Below are positions 32,943 through 41,331 of a stretch of DNA of 41,450 nt, piece after piece; position 1 is the stretch's first letter, and each line of letters starts with the position of its first letter. The stretch spans positions 1 through 41,450 of the forward strand of contig CASENM010000033.1 of NCBI GenBank assembly GCA_949289295.1, given 5' to 3'. The notes below the pieces were generated by a model, which made no database searches, was not told where the DNA came from, and was given only the letters and a program-made list of their open reading frames with translations. The DNA is from an uncultured Bacteroides sp. (GTDB lineage Bacteria; Bacteroidota; Bacteroidia; Bacteroidales; Bacteroidaceae). The position numbers and the translations under genes are program-made.

Positions 32943-33749
32943 CTATTCAAAACAATACATTCCGGAAGGCAAGGTGCGTCTCAGCGGGATTACCTGTATG
33001 TCTTTTCCTACGACAATCCCGTTTCTCTGTAAGGCCAGTTCTACTGTTTTGAGTGCCAGTTCTGGATGATTGTTTTCTTTACTTAAGTGACACATCCACA
33101 CATATTTCAACTTTTTTCCCAGGTGGTCTGACAAATATCCGGCCAGTTCACGGTTGCTCAGATGTCCGTTGGGGCCGGCTATACGCGCTTTCAGATGAGA
33201 AGGATACGGTCCCATCTGAAGCATCGTTTCGTCATAATTCGCTTCAATGACCAGATAATCTGCCAGACTGATATAGTGCGATGCGGTGGGCGTAATATGT
33301 CCGATGTCAGTCAAAAAAGAAAAGGTTTTGTCCTCCACACTGATACAATACCCTACATTGTCCGTACCGTCATGTGGCACTTCAAAACAAGTCACCTGAA
33401 AATCGCCCACTATTACAGGCTCCTCTTTCCGGATATACCGGATATGGTTTTGGGTCAGTTTCTGTGTCATGCAATAACTCTTTCGTATCCCGCTATGGAT
33501 TTCTTCCGTAGTATAAACAGGAATATTATGCTTTTCGCCCAAATGGCCGACAGCCTTGATGTGGTCAGCATGGTCGTGGGTTATGAATACGGCCCGTATG
33601 GTTTCCAATTTGAGTGCATATTCTCTGAACACTTTCTTGATTGTGCGGATGCCCACTCCGGCATCAATCAATATGGCAGTATGGTCTGTTGCAAGATAGT
33701 AGCAATTGCCGTCGCTTCCGCTTGCCAGACTCATGAAGTTCACTTTCAT
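32943..33749 (-). CDS. YycJ/WalJ-like MBL-fold hydrolase
   Basis: A 268-aa cytosolic metallo-beta-lactamase-fold protein of the YycJ/WalJ group, linked elsewhere to DNA or cell-wall transactions. Seen: SLASGSDGNCYYL near the start, metal motif THDHADH (about 57-63), the VPHDGTDNVGYCI histidine, FLTDIGHIT, and a late CHLSKENNHPELAL. Length is as usual. It is not next to the walKR genes as in Firmicutes. The promoter overlaps the uxaC terminator. Confidence 0.9.
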   Translation of the reverse strand: MKVNFMSLASGSDGNCYYLATDHTAILIDAGVGIRTIKKVFREYALKLETIRAVFITHDHADHIKAVGHLGEKHNIPVYTTEEIHSGIRKSYCMTQKLTQNHIRYIRKEEPVIVGDFQVTCFEVPHDGTDNVGYCISVEDKTFSFLTDIGHITPTASHYISLADYLVIEANYDETMLQMGPYPSHLKARIAGPNGHLSNRELAGYLSDHLGKKLKYVWMCHLSKENNHPELALKTVELALQRNGIVVGKDIQVIPLRRTLPSGMYCFE

Positions 33750-33784
33750 CTATGTGTATTTTTTATAATTCAACAAACGGGACG

Positions 33785-33815
33785 CAAAATTACGAAAAAA
33801 AGAGGGTATGTCAAA
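33785..33815 (-). promoter_or_regulatory. Promoter of yycJ, embedded in the uxaC terminator
   Basis: On the minus strand TTTG (33815-33812), 19 bases, TAATTTTG (33792-33785). Exact match. The -33 is in the terminator hairpin and the -7 lies just beyond its T-run. The RNA start near 33778 gives a 29-base leader. Confidence 0.75.
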
Positions 33816-33854
33816 ATAGCCGTTGAAAGTGATAGGCTCTGACATACCCTCTTT
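33795..33854 (-). terminator. Terminator of uxaC
   Basis: A perfect 15-bp stem (33799-33813 with 33840-33854), plus AGCC/GGCT inside the loop, is followed on the minus strand by six T (33800-33795, three of them also in the stem). It lies 22 bases past the uxaC stop. Confidence 0.9.
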
Positions 33855-33875
33855 AGCTGCAGGCAAAAGCCTTGT

Positions 33876-35282
33876 TCAGAAGTTGAAGAAACGTTTTGCG
33901 TTGTTATAGCAGATGTCTTCTACCATTTGTTGTACGCGTGGCATTTCTTCCAACGGGATTTCTCCGTTTTCTACATCGTTTCCCAACAGATTGCATAATG
34001 TACGTCGGAAATATTCATGGCGGGGATATGACAGGAATGAGCGGGAGTCAGTCAGCATTCCTACAAACCGGCTCAGCAGTCCGAGAAGCGACAACGCGTT
34101 CATCTGTTTTTCCATGCCGTCTTTCTGGTCAAGGAACCACCAGCCGGAACCGAACTGGATTTTTCCCGGCACTGTGCCGTCTTGGAAATTACCAAGCATT
34201 GTGGCAATTACTTCATTGGCACATGGATTCAGATTGTAGAGGATGGTCTTGGTGAGCTTTCCTTCGGTGTTCAGGCGGTCAAGAAATCTCGACAGTGATT
34301 TGGCCGTGGAAAATTCGCCGATGGAGTCGAACCCCGTGTCGGGTCCTAATAGCTTGAACATTTTTGTGTTGTTGTCGCGGATAGCTCCGTAGTGGAATTG
34401 TTGTGTCCATCCGGTTTCCCAGTCCATTTCGCTGAATACGACCAGCATGGCCGATTTGAATTTCATGATTTCTTCACCGGTCAGCTCTTTCCCTCCATAT
34501 ACTTTGTCAAAGATAGCGTTGATTTCCGCATCCGTGTAATGTTCTGCATAAAATTCTTCAATGCCATGGTCTGAAAGTTTACAGCCCTGTTCGGCAAAAT
34601 AGTCATGGCGTTTATGCAAGGCCGTTATCATGTCATCAAACTTTGAAATCCGTACGTCGCTCGCTTCCGACAGCTTTTCCATATAAGCACGGAATTTGTC
34701 GGGCACTTCTACTGCCATTGCTTTGTCTGGACGCCAGGTGGGAAGCATCTTGATTTCGAATCCGCTTTCTCGGGCGGCAATATGGTGTTCGAGCGAGTCG
34801 GCAGGATCGTCGGTAGTGCATACGGTTTCTACATGATAACGCCGCATCAGATTGCGGGCCGAATATTCGGGAGTAGCCAATTTCTCATTGCATTCGTCAA
34901 AGATTTCCCGGGCAGTCTGCGGATTTAGAACTTTTGTGATGCCGAAAGCCGTCTTCAGCTCCAGATGTGTCCAATGGTAAAGCGGATTGCGTAAAGTATA
35001 GGGTACTGTTTCGGCCCATTTCTCAAACTTTTCCCAATCTGTCGTATCCTTTCCCGTACAATAACGTTCTTCCACACCGTTGCTTCTCATGGCACGCCAT
35101 TTATAGTGGTCGCCTCCCAACCATAGTTCTGTGATAGACTTGAACTGGTAATCGTCCGCTACCATTTTCGGATCCAGATGGCAGTGGTAGTCGATGATAG
35201 GCATTTTTGCCGCATGATTGTGATATAAGTCCTGGGCCGTACCGGTTTTCAGCAGGAAGTTTTCATCCATAAATCTTTTCAT
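33876..35282 (-). CDS. uxaC: Glucuronate isomerase
   Basis: A 468-aa enzyme of uronate catabolism that interconverts D-glucuronate with D-fructuronate and D-galacturonate with D-tagaturonate. The N-terminus KRFMDENFLLKTGTAQDLY, YHCHLDPKMVADD (metal-binding HxH), TDDPADSLEHH, and the C-terminal MLTDSRSFLSYPRHEYFRR are family marks. Length is typical (466-470 aa). No other uronate genes (uxaB, kdgK, etc.) are adjacent. Either of two ATGs can be the start (35282 or 35270). It has an operator-like palindrome at its promoter (35420-35440). Confidence 0.96.
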   Translation of the reverse strand: MKRFMDENFLLKTGTAQDLYHNHAAKMPIIDYHCHLDPKMVADDYQFKSITELWLGGDHYKWRAMRSNGVEERYCTGKDTTDWEKFEKWAETVPYTLRNPLYHWTHLELKTAFGITKVLNPQTAREIFDECNEKLATPEYSARNLMRRYHVETVCTTDDPADSLEHHIAARESGFEIKMLPTWRPDKAMAVEVPDKFRAYMEKLSEASDVRISKFDDMITALHKRHDYFAEQGCKLSDHGIEEFYAEHYTDAEINAIFDKVYGGKELTGEEIMKFKSAMLVVFSEMDWETGWTQQFHYGAIRDNNTKMFKLLGPDTGFDSIGEFSTAKSLSRFLDRLNTEGKLTKTILYNLNPCANEVIATMLGNFQDGTVPGKIQFGSGWWFLDQKDGMEKQMNALSLLGLLSRFVGMLTDSRSFLSYPRHEYFRRTLCNLLGNDVENGEIPLEEMPRVQQMVEDICYNNAKRFFNF

Positions 35283-35398
35283 GACGAACTCTTTTAAGTT
35301 GACTGTTATAGTATTTTATCGTTAAACTCGGATGTTATCTGACAATCTGTTCTTATTATATGGTTGAAAAATTTCGATTGTCTTTATGTTATCGAGCA

Positions 35399-35430
35399 CG
35401 AAAATATGAATATTCTTTGTGACAGCCAAA
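35399..35430 (-). promoter_or_regulatory. Putative uxaC promoter
   Basis: On the minus strand TTTG (35430-35427), 20 bases, TATTTTCG (35406-35399), one mismatch to TAnnTTTG. The leader is about 110 bases. Confidence 0.5.
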
Positions 35431-35440
35431 TTTTCTGTCA
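35420..35440. promoter_or_regulatory. Operator-like palindrome at the uxaC -33
   Basis: TGACAG (35420-35425), 9 bases, CTGTCA (35435-35440). The centre of the palindrome covers the -33 TTTG of uxaC, as expected for a repressor or activator site (inference). Confidence 0.45.
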
Positions 35441-35576
35441 GTTTGTCGTACCTGTTTGATGAAATTTGAGAACACTCCGAGCATATGATAGCAGGAACAT
35501 TTAAAGTCGGACCTCATTGTCTTCCTCATTGCGAGAACGAAACTGGTTAAGGACTCATTTCCAATCACCGCACGAT

Positions 35577-35614
35577 AAAATCAAAGCAGTTTCTTAAAAA
35601 CTTGCTTTGATTTT
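35577..35614. promoter_or_regulatory. 12-bp palindrome overlapping the M28 promoter
   Basis: AAAATCAAAGCA (35577-35588) and TGCTTTGATTTT (35603-35614) are perfect reverse complements. An inner GTTT/AAAC pair extends the stem past one bulge. The right arm contains the M28 -33 TTTG. It could be an operator or a terminator hairpin. Elsewhere in the 409-base uxaC/M28 gap I see only the uxaC promoter elements. Confidence 0.65.
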
Positions 35615-35637
35615 CCCGACAATTTTCTCTACCTTTG
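35606..35637 (+). promoter_or_regulatory. Promoter of the M28 peptidase gene
   Basis: TTTG (35606-35609), 20 bases, TACCTTTG (35630-35637). Exact consensus. The RNA start near 35644 leaves a leader of about 48 bases. Confidence 0.8.
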
Positions 35638-35691
35638 TCCTACGTACAGAAAAACATTCAGTAAAAACCAAATTTAATAAAAAATAATACC

Positions 35692-36702
35692 ATGAAGATG
35701 TACAAAGCATTGGTAGGAGCAATCTGTTGCTGCTCCGTGGCACTGTCGCTTGATGCACAGACGCCTAAAGAAAAGGGACTGGAAACGATTAACCGTAACT
35801 CGGCCGAAGCGATTGTCCAATTTTTGGCTGATGATGAAATCGAAGGCCGTGAGGCAGGCAGACAAGGTTCGCGGATTGTTGCACGTTATCTTGTATCTAA
35901 TCTGAAAGAAGCAGGTATCGCACCATTTTTCAAAGAGGGTTATTATCAGCCTTTCGAGGCTTACCAGAAAGAACGTCAGTTGAAAGGAAGATGGCAGGTG
36001 CATCCGGATTCAGTGGCGGCATTGAAGAAGGTGACTCACCGTGTGCTCCACATGGCCAATGTGTTGGGATATATCCCGGGAGAAAGGGCAGACGAATATG
36101 TAATTGTGGGAGCGCATTTCGACCATCTGGGCATTGACGATGTGCTGGACGGTGACCAGATTTATAATGGAGCGGACGACAATGCGTCGGGAGTTTCGGC
36201 TGTGATGCAGATTGCCCGTGCATTTGTTGCTTCTGGAAAGAAACCGATGCGTACCGTTATCTTTGCTTTCTGGGACGGCGAGGAAAAAGGTTTGTTGGGT
36301 TCCAAATATTTCACTCAGACCTTCTCTGAAATCGGAAAAGTGAAAGGTTATCTGAACTTTGATATGATTGGCCGTGACAACAGGCCTGAACAGCCGCAAT
36401 ATATGGTATATTTCTATACGAAATCACATCCGGTGTTCGGCGACTGGTTGAAGAACGATGTGAAGGAATATGGTTTGAAGCTCCAGCCGGATTATCGTGC
36501 ATGGGATAAGCCGGTAAGCGGAAGTGACAATGCTTCGTTTGCCGTTCGGGATATTCCTATTATCTGGTATCATACAGACTGGCATCCCGACTACCACCAG
36601 CCGAGCGACCATGCGGACCGCATCAATTGGGAGAAAGTAGTCGAGATTACCAAAGCCGCCTATCTGAATGCATGGAATCTCGCCAATGAAAAAACGTACT
36701 GA
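35692..36702 (+). CDS. M28 family zinc peptidase, exported
   Basis: A 336-aa exported aminopeptidase-like protein. The signal peptide (ALVGAICCCSVALSLDAQ) ends about residue 23. The M28 dizinc site is clear: VGAHFDHLG (His), GADDNASGVSAVM (bridging Asp), FWDGEEKGLLGSKYF (catalytic Glu and Glu ligand), NFDMIGRD (Asp), and WHPDYHQPSDHADRI (His). Such enzymes trim N-terminal residues from peptides in the periplasm; a glutaminyl-cyclase-type activity in the same fold cannot be excluded. Own promoter; its terminator overlaps the end of the convergent DUF4249 gene. Confidence 0.93.
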   Translation: MKMYKALVGAICCCSVALSLDAQTPKEKGLETINRNSAEAIVQFLADDEIEGREAGRQGSRIVARYLVSNLKEAGIAPFFKEGYYQPFEAYQKERQLKGRWQVHPDSVAALKKVTHRVLHMANVLGYIPGERADEYVIVGAHFDHLGIDDVLDGDQIYNGADDNASGVSAVMQIARAFVASGKKPMRTVIFAFWDGEEKGLLGSKYFTQTFSEIGKVKGYLNFDMIGRDNRPEQPQYMVYFYTKSHPVFGDWLKNDVKEYGLKLQPDYRAWDKPVSGSDNASFAVRDIPIIWYHTDWHPDYHQPSDHADRINWEKVVEITKAAYLNAWNLANEKTY

Positions 36703-36727
36703 CAGATTCCTTTGAGAGAATAGTTGA

Positions 36728-36808
36728 AAGTGTCAGGTTTTCCCGGAGTGATGAAAGGAGTGCCGTTCCTTTCTTACTGTTCCGTGGGGAAACTTGACAC
36801 TTCTTTTT
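36728..36808 (+). terminator. Terminator of the M28 gene, partly inside the DUF4249 gene
   Basis: 36728-36745 pairs with 36785-36802 over 18 positions, including three G-U pairs. The 39-base loop holds a second hairpin (GAAAGGA/TCCTTTC, 36753-36773). Five T follow on the plus strand (36804-36808). The right arm is within the last codons of the convergent gene. Confidence 0.75.
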
Positions 36809-37805
36809 CTGCCATGCTGCAGGCACCCAGAATGCCGGTACCTCCTTCTACATTGCTGTAGATGCGGAGCGGTTCGCTGAAGCCAAGATTCCCCAATGCT
36901 TCGTCAACGGTGCTTCCCGTAACTTGGCAGATTGAATATAGATACATGTAATAGTCTTTCGAAAGGCTGTAGAGACGGATCTTCAAAGGTGATGTCCGTT
37001 TGATTTCGCTTCTGTTAATCCATTCTTCAAAGCTCAGCGTATATTGCAGCCCTTCTATCTGTCGGTCTGTAAACAAAAAACATCCCGTCTGGTTGATACC
37101 TTCGAATCCCATTGCCCCATCTAAGATGTCCGAGTTTTCGGCCAGAACCGGATCGGATGATTCTATGTGCGGGTGTTTGTATTTCTCCCATTCATAATAT
37201 GTATCGTTCTTTTTCAGACAGGTCAGTGCATAATAGTTGTCGATGCCCGCTTCATCCTGGAAAGTGACGTGGTAGGTCAGCGAGTAGTAATTGTATTCGA
37301 TTAAGTTTCCGTATCCGTCACCGACTGTGCCTTCGGGGTTGATGCGTTCTTCTATGCTTATGCATTCGGCATCCAGAAACGGTGCCTTTTTCGGTATTGT
37401 TGTTTCGGCGGTGACCGTCTGATAGCCTTCCGCGGAGACAACCAGTCTGATTCGGTCGCCTTCTTTCGGAGTGATAGATGAGCGGAATACAGAGTCCGGT
37501 ATTTCGCTTGTAGTGTCTGTCGGCAGATATTGTTCCCATTTCATCTGTCCTCGGTATTCGTCATTGATGTAAAGTTCCACACGGGCCTGGGGGAGATTGA
37601 CGTTCGGTTCTTCATAGGGTTTTGCTTCTGTATACAGCCACGTATGTGTGACACTTGCCATTAGTGCCGAATCGGGAGCAACTGCGCTGTTGACTACTAT
37701 CACGGGGTCGGGCCGGAACTTGTCCAGATTGATGTCTTTGTAGCAGCCGCTCAGCAGTGGGAGAACGGCACTGATACCGATAATTATATAGATTGCTTTT
37801 TTCAT
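36774..37805 (-). CDS. DUF4249 lipoprotein
   Basis: A 343-aa lipoprotein with lipobox LLSGC (C21) and the family start YKDINLDKFRPDPVIVVNSAV. The DUF4249 pattern continues with ITPKEGDRIRLVVSAEGYQTVTAET, an Ig-like segment, and a C-terminal half with SLSKDYYMYLYSICQ and NVEGGTGILGACSM. DUF4249 proteins are surface or periplasmic lipoproteins that accompany TonB receptors in Bacteroidetes; the ligand is unknown. It starts 5 bases past the receptor gene stop, so the two are cotranscribed. Confidence 0.9.
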   Translation of the reverse strand: MKKAIYIIIGISAVLPLLSGCYKDINLDKFRPDPVIVVNSAVAPDSALMASVTHTWLYTEAKPYEEPNVNLPQARVELYINDEYRGQMKWEQYLPTDTTSEIPDSVFRSSITPKEGDRIRLVVSAEGYQTVTAETTIPKKAPFLDAECISIEERINPEGTVGDGYGNLIEYNYYSLTYHVTFQDEAGIDNYYALTCLKKNDTYYEWEKYKHPHIESSDPVLAENSDILDGAMGFEGINQTGCFLFTDRQIEGLQYTLSFEEWINRSEIKRTSPLKIRLYSLSKDYYMYLYSICQVTGSTVDEALGNLGFSEPLRIYSNVEGGTGILGACSMAEKEVSSFPTEQ

Positions 37806-37810
37806 GATGA

Positions 37811-40336
37811 CTAGAATTTGAATGTGTAAGAAACGGAAGGGATGACAGGAATCAGGCGCAAAGTCTGGAATACGTTGACTCCGTTGAAGTCAGCATCCCA
37901 TTTCATTTTTTTCTGGATGCTTACCGGAGCCATGTAGCAGTAGGCGTTGTAGATGCTGATGTTCCAGACTCCCTCTCGTCCTTTTTTCAGCGGTTTATGG
38001 ATATTGATTCCCAGATCCAGTCTGTGATAGGCTGGCAGACGTACATTGTTCCGTCCGGTGTAATGGTCCAGTCCTCCTTGTGTATAATAATAGGGTGGCA
38101 TCAGTTCATCTCCCGGGAATATGATTCCTCCTGAAATCGGGCTGCTGGCACCGTTGCCGGATGAAAAATATTTGTCCGCGCCAAGTTCTTGATAGTTGTC
38201 GAAGGATACGGTTATCCGGTTGCCGGTCATGTAGCTCCAGGCCGCATTCAGTTCCACTTTTTTGTTGACCTTCCAGTTTGCCGTGATATTCAGTTTGTGA
38301 CGGTTGTCGAATTTGGCTGGAAAGGTTTTCCCCTGGTTGATTTCGTTGAACTTCCGGTTGTTCCAGCTGAGCGTATAGCTGACGGAACCGGTAATTTTTC
38401 CAGTCTCTTTCCGTGCCGTGAGTTCTATTCCGTATGAGTTTCCTTGCCCCATAGCCAGCTGGTCGTGCCAGTCGGATGTGACAGAATAGATATTATATCC
38501 GTCTTTATAGTCGAGTATATGGTTCATCCATTTGTAAAAACACTCTGCGGCAAATGAGTAAGTGGTGTTCGGCGTGAGATAAGCGCCTGCCGAAATCTGG
38601 TCGCTGCGCAAAGGCTTGAAGCGGCAGTCTACCGAAATCCAGTCGTCGGTGGGCAGATCGATATAGCTCTCGCCGAGCTGGTGGACATATTGGTTCATGC
38701 GTGAATAGGAAGCTTTCAGACTGAATTGCCGGTTGACGGGGAATACGATATTCAGTCGTGGCTCCAGATTGGTATAGGTTTGTCCGTTTATCGAGTAAAT
38801 GCTGAGCCGCAGCCCTCCATTGACGGCAAGCCATGGACAGACTGTCCATTCATCTTCGGCATAGATGCCCGCATCGTGTGCATGGAGTTTCTCTTTCTTT
38901 CCGTGCAGCGGAATGCTTCCCGCTACTGAGGAACGCATCTCTTCATAAGAGGGATGGAACGTGTGCCAGATGTATTGTCCGCCAAAGCGGATGCAATGCC
39001 TGTCTGACGGGCGATAATTGAAATCAGTACGGAAGCTGATGTCATCAATGCCGTTGCCGGATGAAGAGCGGTAAAAGTCGGAGCCGTTCCCTTTCCGGCT
39101 TTTCAGGTCCCTTCGGATGTCCGAGTGGTAACGCGTGTAGGCTATCTGTGAAGTTCCTGACAGTTTGTAGTTGCAGGTGTATGTCCATCCGCCGAAAACC
39201 ATCAGGTTCCCCCAGCGGAGGCGGCTGATATCTTCTTCTTCCGATTCTTCGTACGCTTCCTTTGTACCTCCTTTCAGGTAGTCTTTTCCCCAATAGGCAC
39301 CTGCAAAAAGGCGGTTGTGTGAGTTGAGGTGGTGGGTCAGCTTGAGGTTCAGGTCGGTGAAGGCGTACCGGGCCACAATCTTGTTGTCATTTTCTTTCTT
39401 GAGTGCATTCCAGATGCTCAGTGCGGGTGCTGTCAGAACATCAAACCACGTGCGGCGCAGGTTGAAGCAGAACGAGGTTTTGTCTTTGATTACCGGTCCT
39501 TCCAGATTTATGCTTCCCGATGTCAGTCCCAGCATCAGACTGCCGTGGTATTCCTTCAGATTACCGTCTTTTAGCCGGAGGTCCGTTACGCTGGAAGTCC
39601 GTCCGCCGAAATGAGCCGGGAATCCAGCCTTGTAGAAGTCCATACTTTTTATGGCTTCTACATTGAATGCCGAGAACAGTCCGGCAGCATGGCTTGCCTG
39701 ATAGACGGGGTTCCCCTCCAGCAGGTATAGGTTTTCGTCTTTGTTTCCGCCTCTTACATACATGTCGGCAAATCCGGCGATGCCGGGTGACACTCCCGGC
39801 TGTGTCTGTATTGTCTTTATGATGTCCGCTTCACCGAACAGCACCGGGGTGCGTTTTATTTCACTATAATCAAAGCTGGTTTTTCCCGTCTGCGGGCTTC
39901 GCAACTGGTTCTTGTCGGAATGCGGTGCATTGACCATCACTTCCGGCAGAAACTGGTCCGGGAGTGTTCCGGCCGGCGGAACCGAGTCGGAGAGAGAACT
40001 TCGTTCCCGTATTGTTTTCCGTTTCAGGATTACGTGCTTGTCCATCCGTTCATAACGGATAGGGAAAAGACGGCAGAGGCAGCGCATGCAGTCTGAAAAA
40101 GGTGTCTGGTAAAAACGGACATTGGCTTTCGGCATATTTTCCAATAAGGAAGATTCATAAGAGAAAGTCATGCCGGTTTCTTTCTCCAGTCTGGTCAATA
40201 TCTCAGACAACGGAAGCGGTCCGGTTTTCAGAGTGACCAGCGGTTCTTTGTCCGTTCCGGCGGAAGCCTCCATGAACAGGAGGCTTGCCAGCACGGCCAA
40301 TGTCGTTTTTACGTGAGTCATGTTTCGTTTTGTCAT
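37811..40336 (-). CDS. STN-domain TonB-dependent outer-membrane receptor
   Basis: An 841-aa receptor. Signal peptide (TTLAVLASLLFMEASAG), then an STN domain (about 35-115: PLVTLKTGPLPLSEILTRLE, IRYERMDKHVILKRK) that relays signal to FecR-type anti-sigma factors, then a plug (about 155-285: DIIKTIQTQPGVSP, DMYVRGGNKDENLYLLEG), then a 22-strand barrel ending in the aromatic VSYTFKF. There is no CarboxypepD_reg-like domain between STN and plug, unlike SusC. The start at 40336 is supported by an ATGA overlap with fecR. The substrate is unknown. Confidence 0.93.
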   Translation of the reverse strand: MTKRNMTHVKTTLAVLASLLFMEASAGTDKEPLVTLKTGPLPLSEILTRLEKETGMTFSYESSLLENMPKANVRFYQTPFSDCMRCLCRLFPIRYERMDKHVILKRKTIRERSSLSDSVPPAGTLPDQFLPEVMVNAPHSDKNQLRSPQTGKTSFDYSEIKRTPVLFGEADIIKTIQTQPGVSPGIAGFADMYVRGGNKDENLYLLEGNPVYQASHAAGLFSAFNVEAIKSMDFYKAGFPAHFGGRTSSVTDLRLKDGNLKEYHGSLMLGLTSGSINLEGPVIKDKTSFCFNLRRTWFDVLTAPALSIWNALKKENDNKIVARYAFTDLNLKLTHHLNSHNRLFAGAYWGKDYLKGGTKEAYEESEEEDISRLRWGNLMVFGGWTYTCNYKLSGTSQIAYTRYHSDIRRDLKSRKGNGSDFYRSSSGNGIDDISFRTDFNYRPSDRHCIRFGGQYIWHTFHPSYEEMRSSVAGSIPLHGKKEKLHAHDAGIYAEDEWTVCPWLAVNGGLRLSIYSINGQTYTNLEPRLNIVFPVNRQFSLKASYSRMNQYVHQLGESYIDLPTDDWISVDCRFKPLRSDQISAGAYLTPNTTYSFAAECFYKWMNHILDYKDGYNIYSVTSDWHDQLAMGQGNSYGIELTARKETGKITGSVSYTLSWNNRKFNEINQGKTFPAKFDNRHKLNITANWKVNKKVELNAAWSYMTGNRITVSFDNYQELGADKYFSSGNGASSPISGGIIFPGDELMPPYYYTQGGLDHYTGRNNVRLPAYHRLDLGINIHKPLKKGREGVWNISIYNAYCYMAPVSIQKKMKWDADFNGVNVFQTLRLIPVIPSVSYTFKF

Positions 40337-41166
40337 GGTTCTACGGTTAGATTTGTGTCGAGTGTTTGGTTGATTATATGGATTATGTCTGAAAGTTGCA
40401 TTTGGTTGAAGTCGGAAGTCAGCCGCAGCTTTTCTGTCGGGACTCCTGTTATCCGGACATGATAAAGGTTTTCCAGCTCTTCCACCACTTGCCTCAGCGG
40501 AGCGTCACGGTAAGTCAGGCGGCCCGTCTTCCAGGCCAGTTCGTTCCGGGTCAGCGGTTTGCTCACCTGTATGTCCCCACCTTTTCTGCTCACGGCACGC
40601 ATGTCGGCGGTAAGGTCGGTGTATTGGTGCGGAGTGGCGAAGCGAACTTTTCCTGAGGTGACATAGGCAACTGTACTGTCAGCCGAGGTTTCCACCTGGA
40701 ATTGTGTGCCGAGCACCCGGACCGTCACTTCCGGAGTTTCTACGCGGAAAGGAATGTCAGAAAGATGGGTTACTTCAAAGAAAGCTTTTCCGGCCAGCTT
40801 CATCCGGCGTTCCTTCTTTCCGTAAGCAAGGCGGTCGTATTGCAGGCTGCTTTCCGGGGAAAGGGTGATTCGGCTTTCATCGGGAAGAGAGAGAATCCGG
40901 GTTCCGGCGTTTGCTGTGACGGTTATCCAGTCTGTGCGCATTTCGTTCCACCAGAATAAGGCACCTGCTGTCAGACCGGCAAGCAGGGCGGCAGCTCCGG
41001 CAGTCCGGTAAATCCGTATGGAGAGTGGCCTCCTTTTTTTCGGAACAATAGCCGGAAGTATTTTCTTCCAGGCTGCGGAAGTATCGTTTTTCCCTTCCTG
41101 ATAGTGACGGCAGACAAAGCGGAGGCTTTCTTCTTCCGGGGTGAGAGATTCGTTGTTCTTTTTCAT
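40333..41166 (-). CDS. FecR-family anti-sigma factor
   Basis: A 277-aa inner-membrane protein: a short cytosolic anti-sigma part (1-60), one membrane segment (AAALLAGLTAGALFWW, about 65-85), the FecR domain (about 95-190: VTANAGTRILSLPDESRITLSPES, VRVLGTQFQVE) and a C-terminal DUF4974 domain (about 205-275: LTYRDAPLRQVVEELENLYHV). In characterised systems the STN receptor signals through FecR to an ECF sigma factor. Here no sigma gene is seen upstream. The stop overlaps the receptor start (ATGA). Confidence 0.94.
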   Translation of the reverse strand: MKKNNESLTPEEESLRFVCRHYQEGKNDTSAAWKKILPAIVPKKRRPLSIRIYRTAGAAALLAGLTAGALFWWNEMRTDWITVTANAGTRILSLPDESRITLSPESSLQYDRLAYGKKERRMKLAGKAFFEVTHLSDIPFRVETPEVTVRVLGTQFQVETSADSTVAYVTSGKVRFATPHQYTDLTADMRAVSRKGGDIQVSKPLTRNELAWKTGRLTYRDAPLRQVVEELENLYHVRITGVPTEKLRLTSDFNQMQLSDIIHIINQTLDTNLTVEP

Positions 41167-41186
41167 AAACGTTCTGTAGGTTCAAC

Positions 41187-41205
41187 ATGGGGATTGCATT
41201 CCCAT
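41187..41205 (-). promoter_or_regulatory. 8-bp hairpin just upstream of fecR
   Basis: ATGGGGAT, 3-base loop, ATTCCCAT, with one G-T pair. It lies 20 bases before the fecR start codon, where it could be a regulator site or affect translation. No TAnnTTTG is visible in this gap. Confidence 0.4.
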
Positions 41206-41255
41206 TTTCTGTAGCTATGACTCGTTTCGGGCAGAATCCCCCCATCCGCATGATG

Positions 41256-41318
41256 AAAAAAATCAGGAAAAGAAGAAAAGATAGATTTTGACGGCAATGC
41301 GGCGCAAGGTTTTCCTGA
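41256..41318 (-). terminator. Terminator of the right-edge gene
   Basis: On the minus strand TCAGGAAAA (41318-41310) and TTTTCCTGA (41271-41263) form a 9-bp stem with a 38-base loop, then seven T (41262-41256). It separates the edge gene from fecR. TTTGAC...ATGCG occurs twice nearby (about 41286-41300 and 41320-41331). Confidence 0.65.
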
Positions 41319-41331
41319 CTTTGACAATGCG

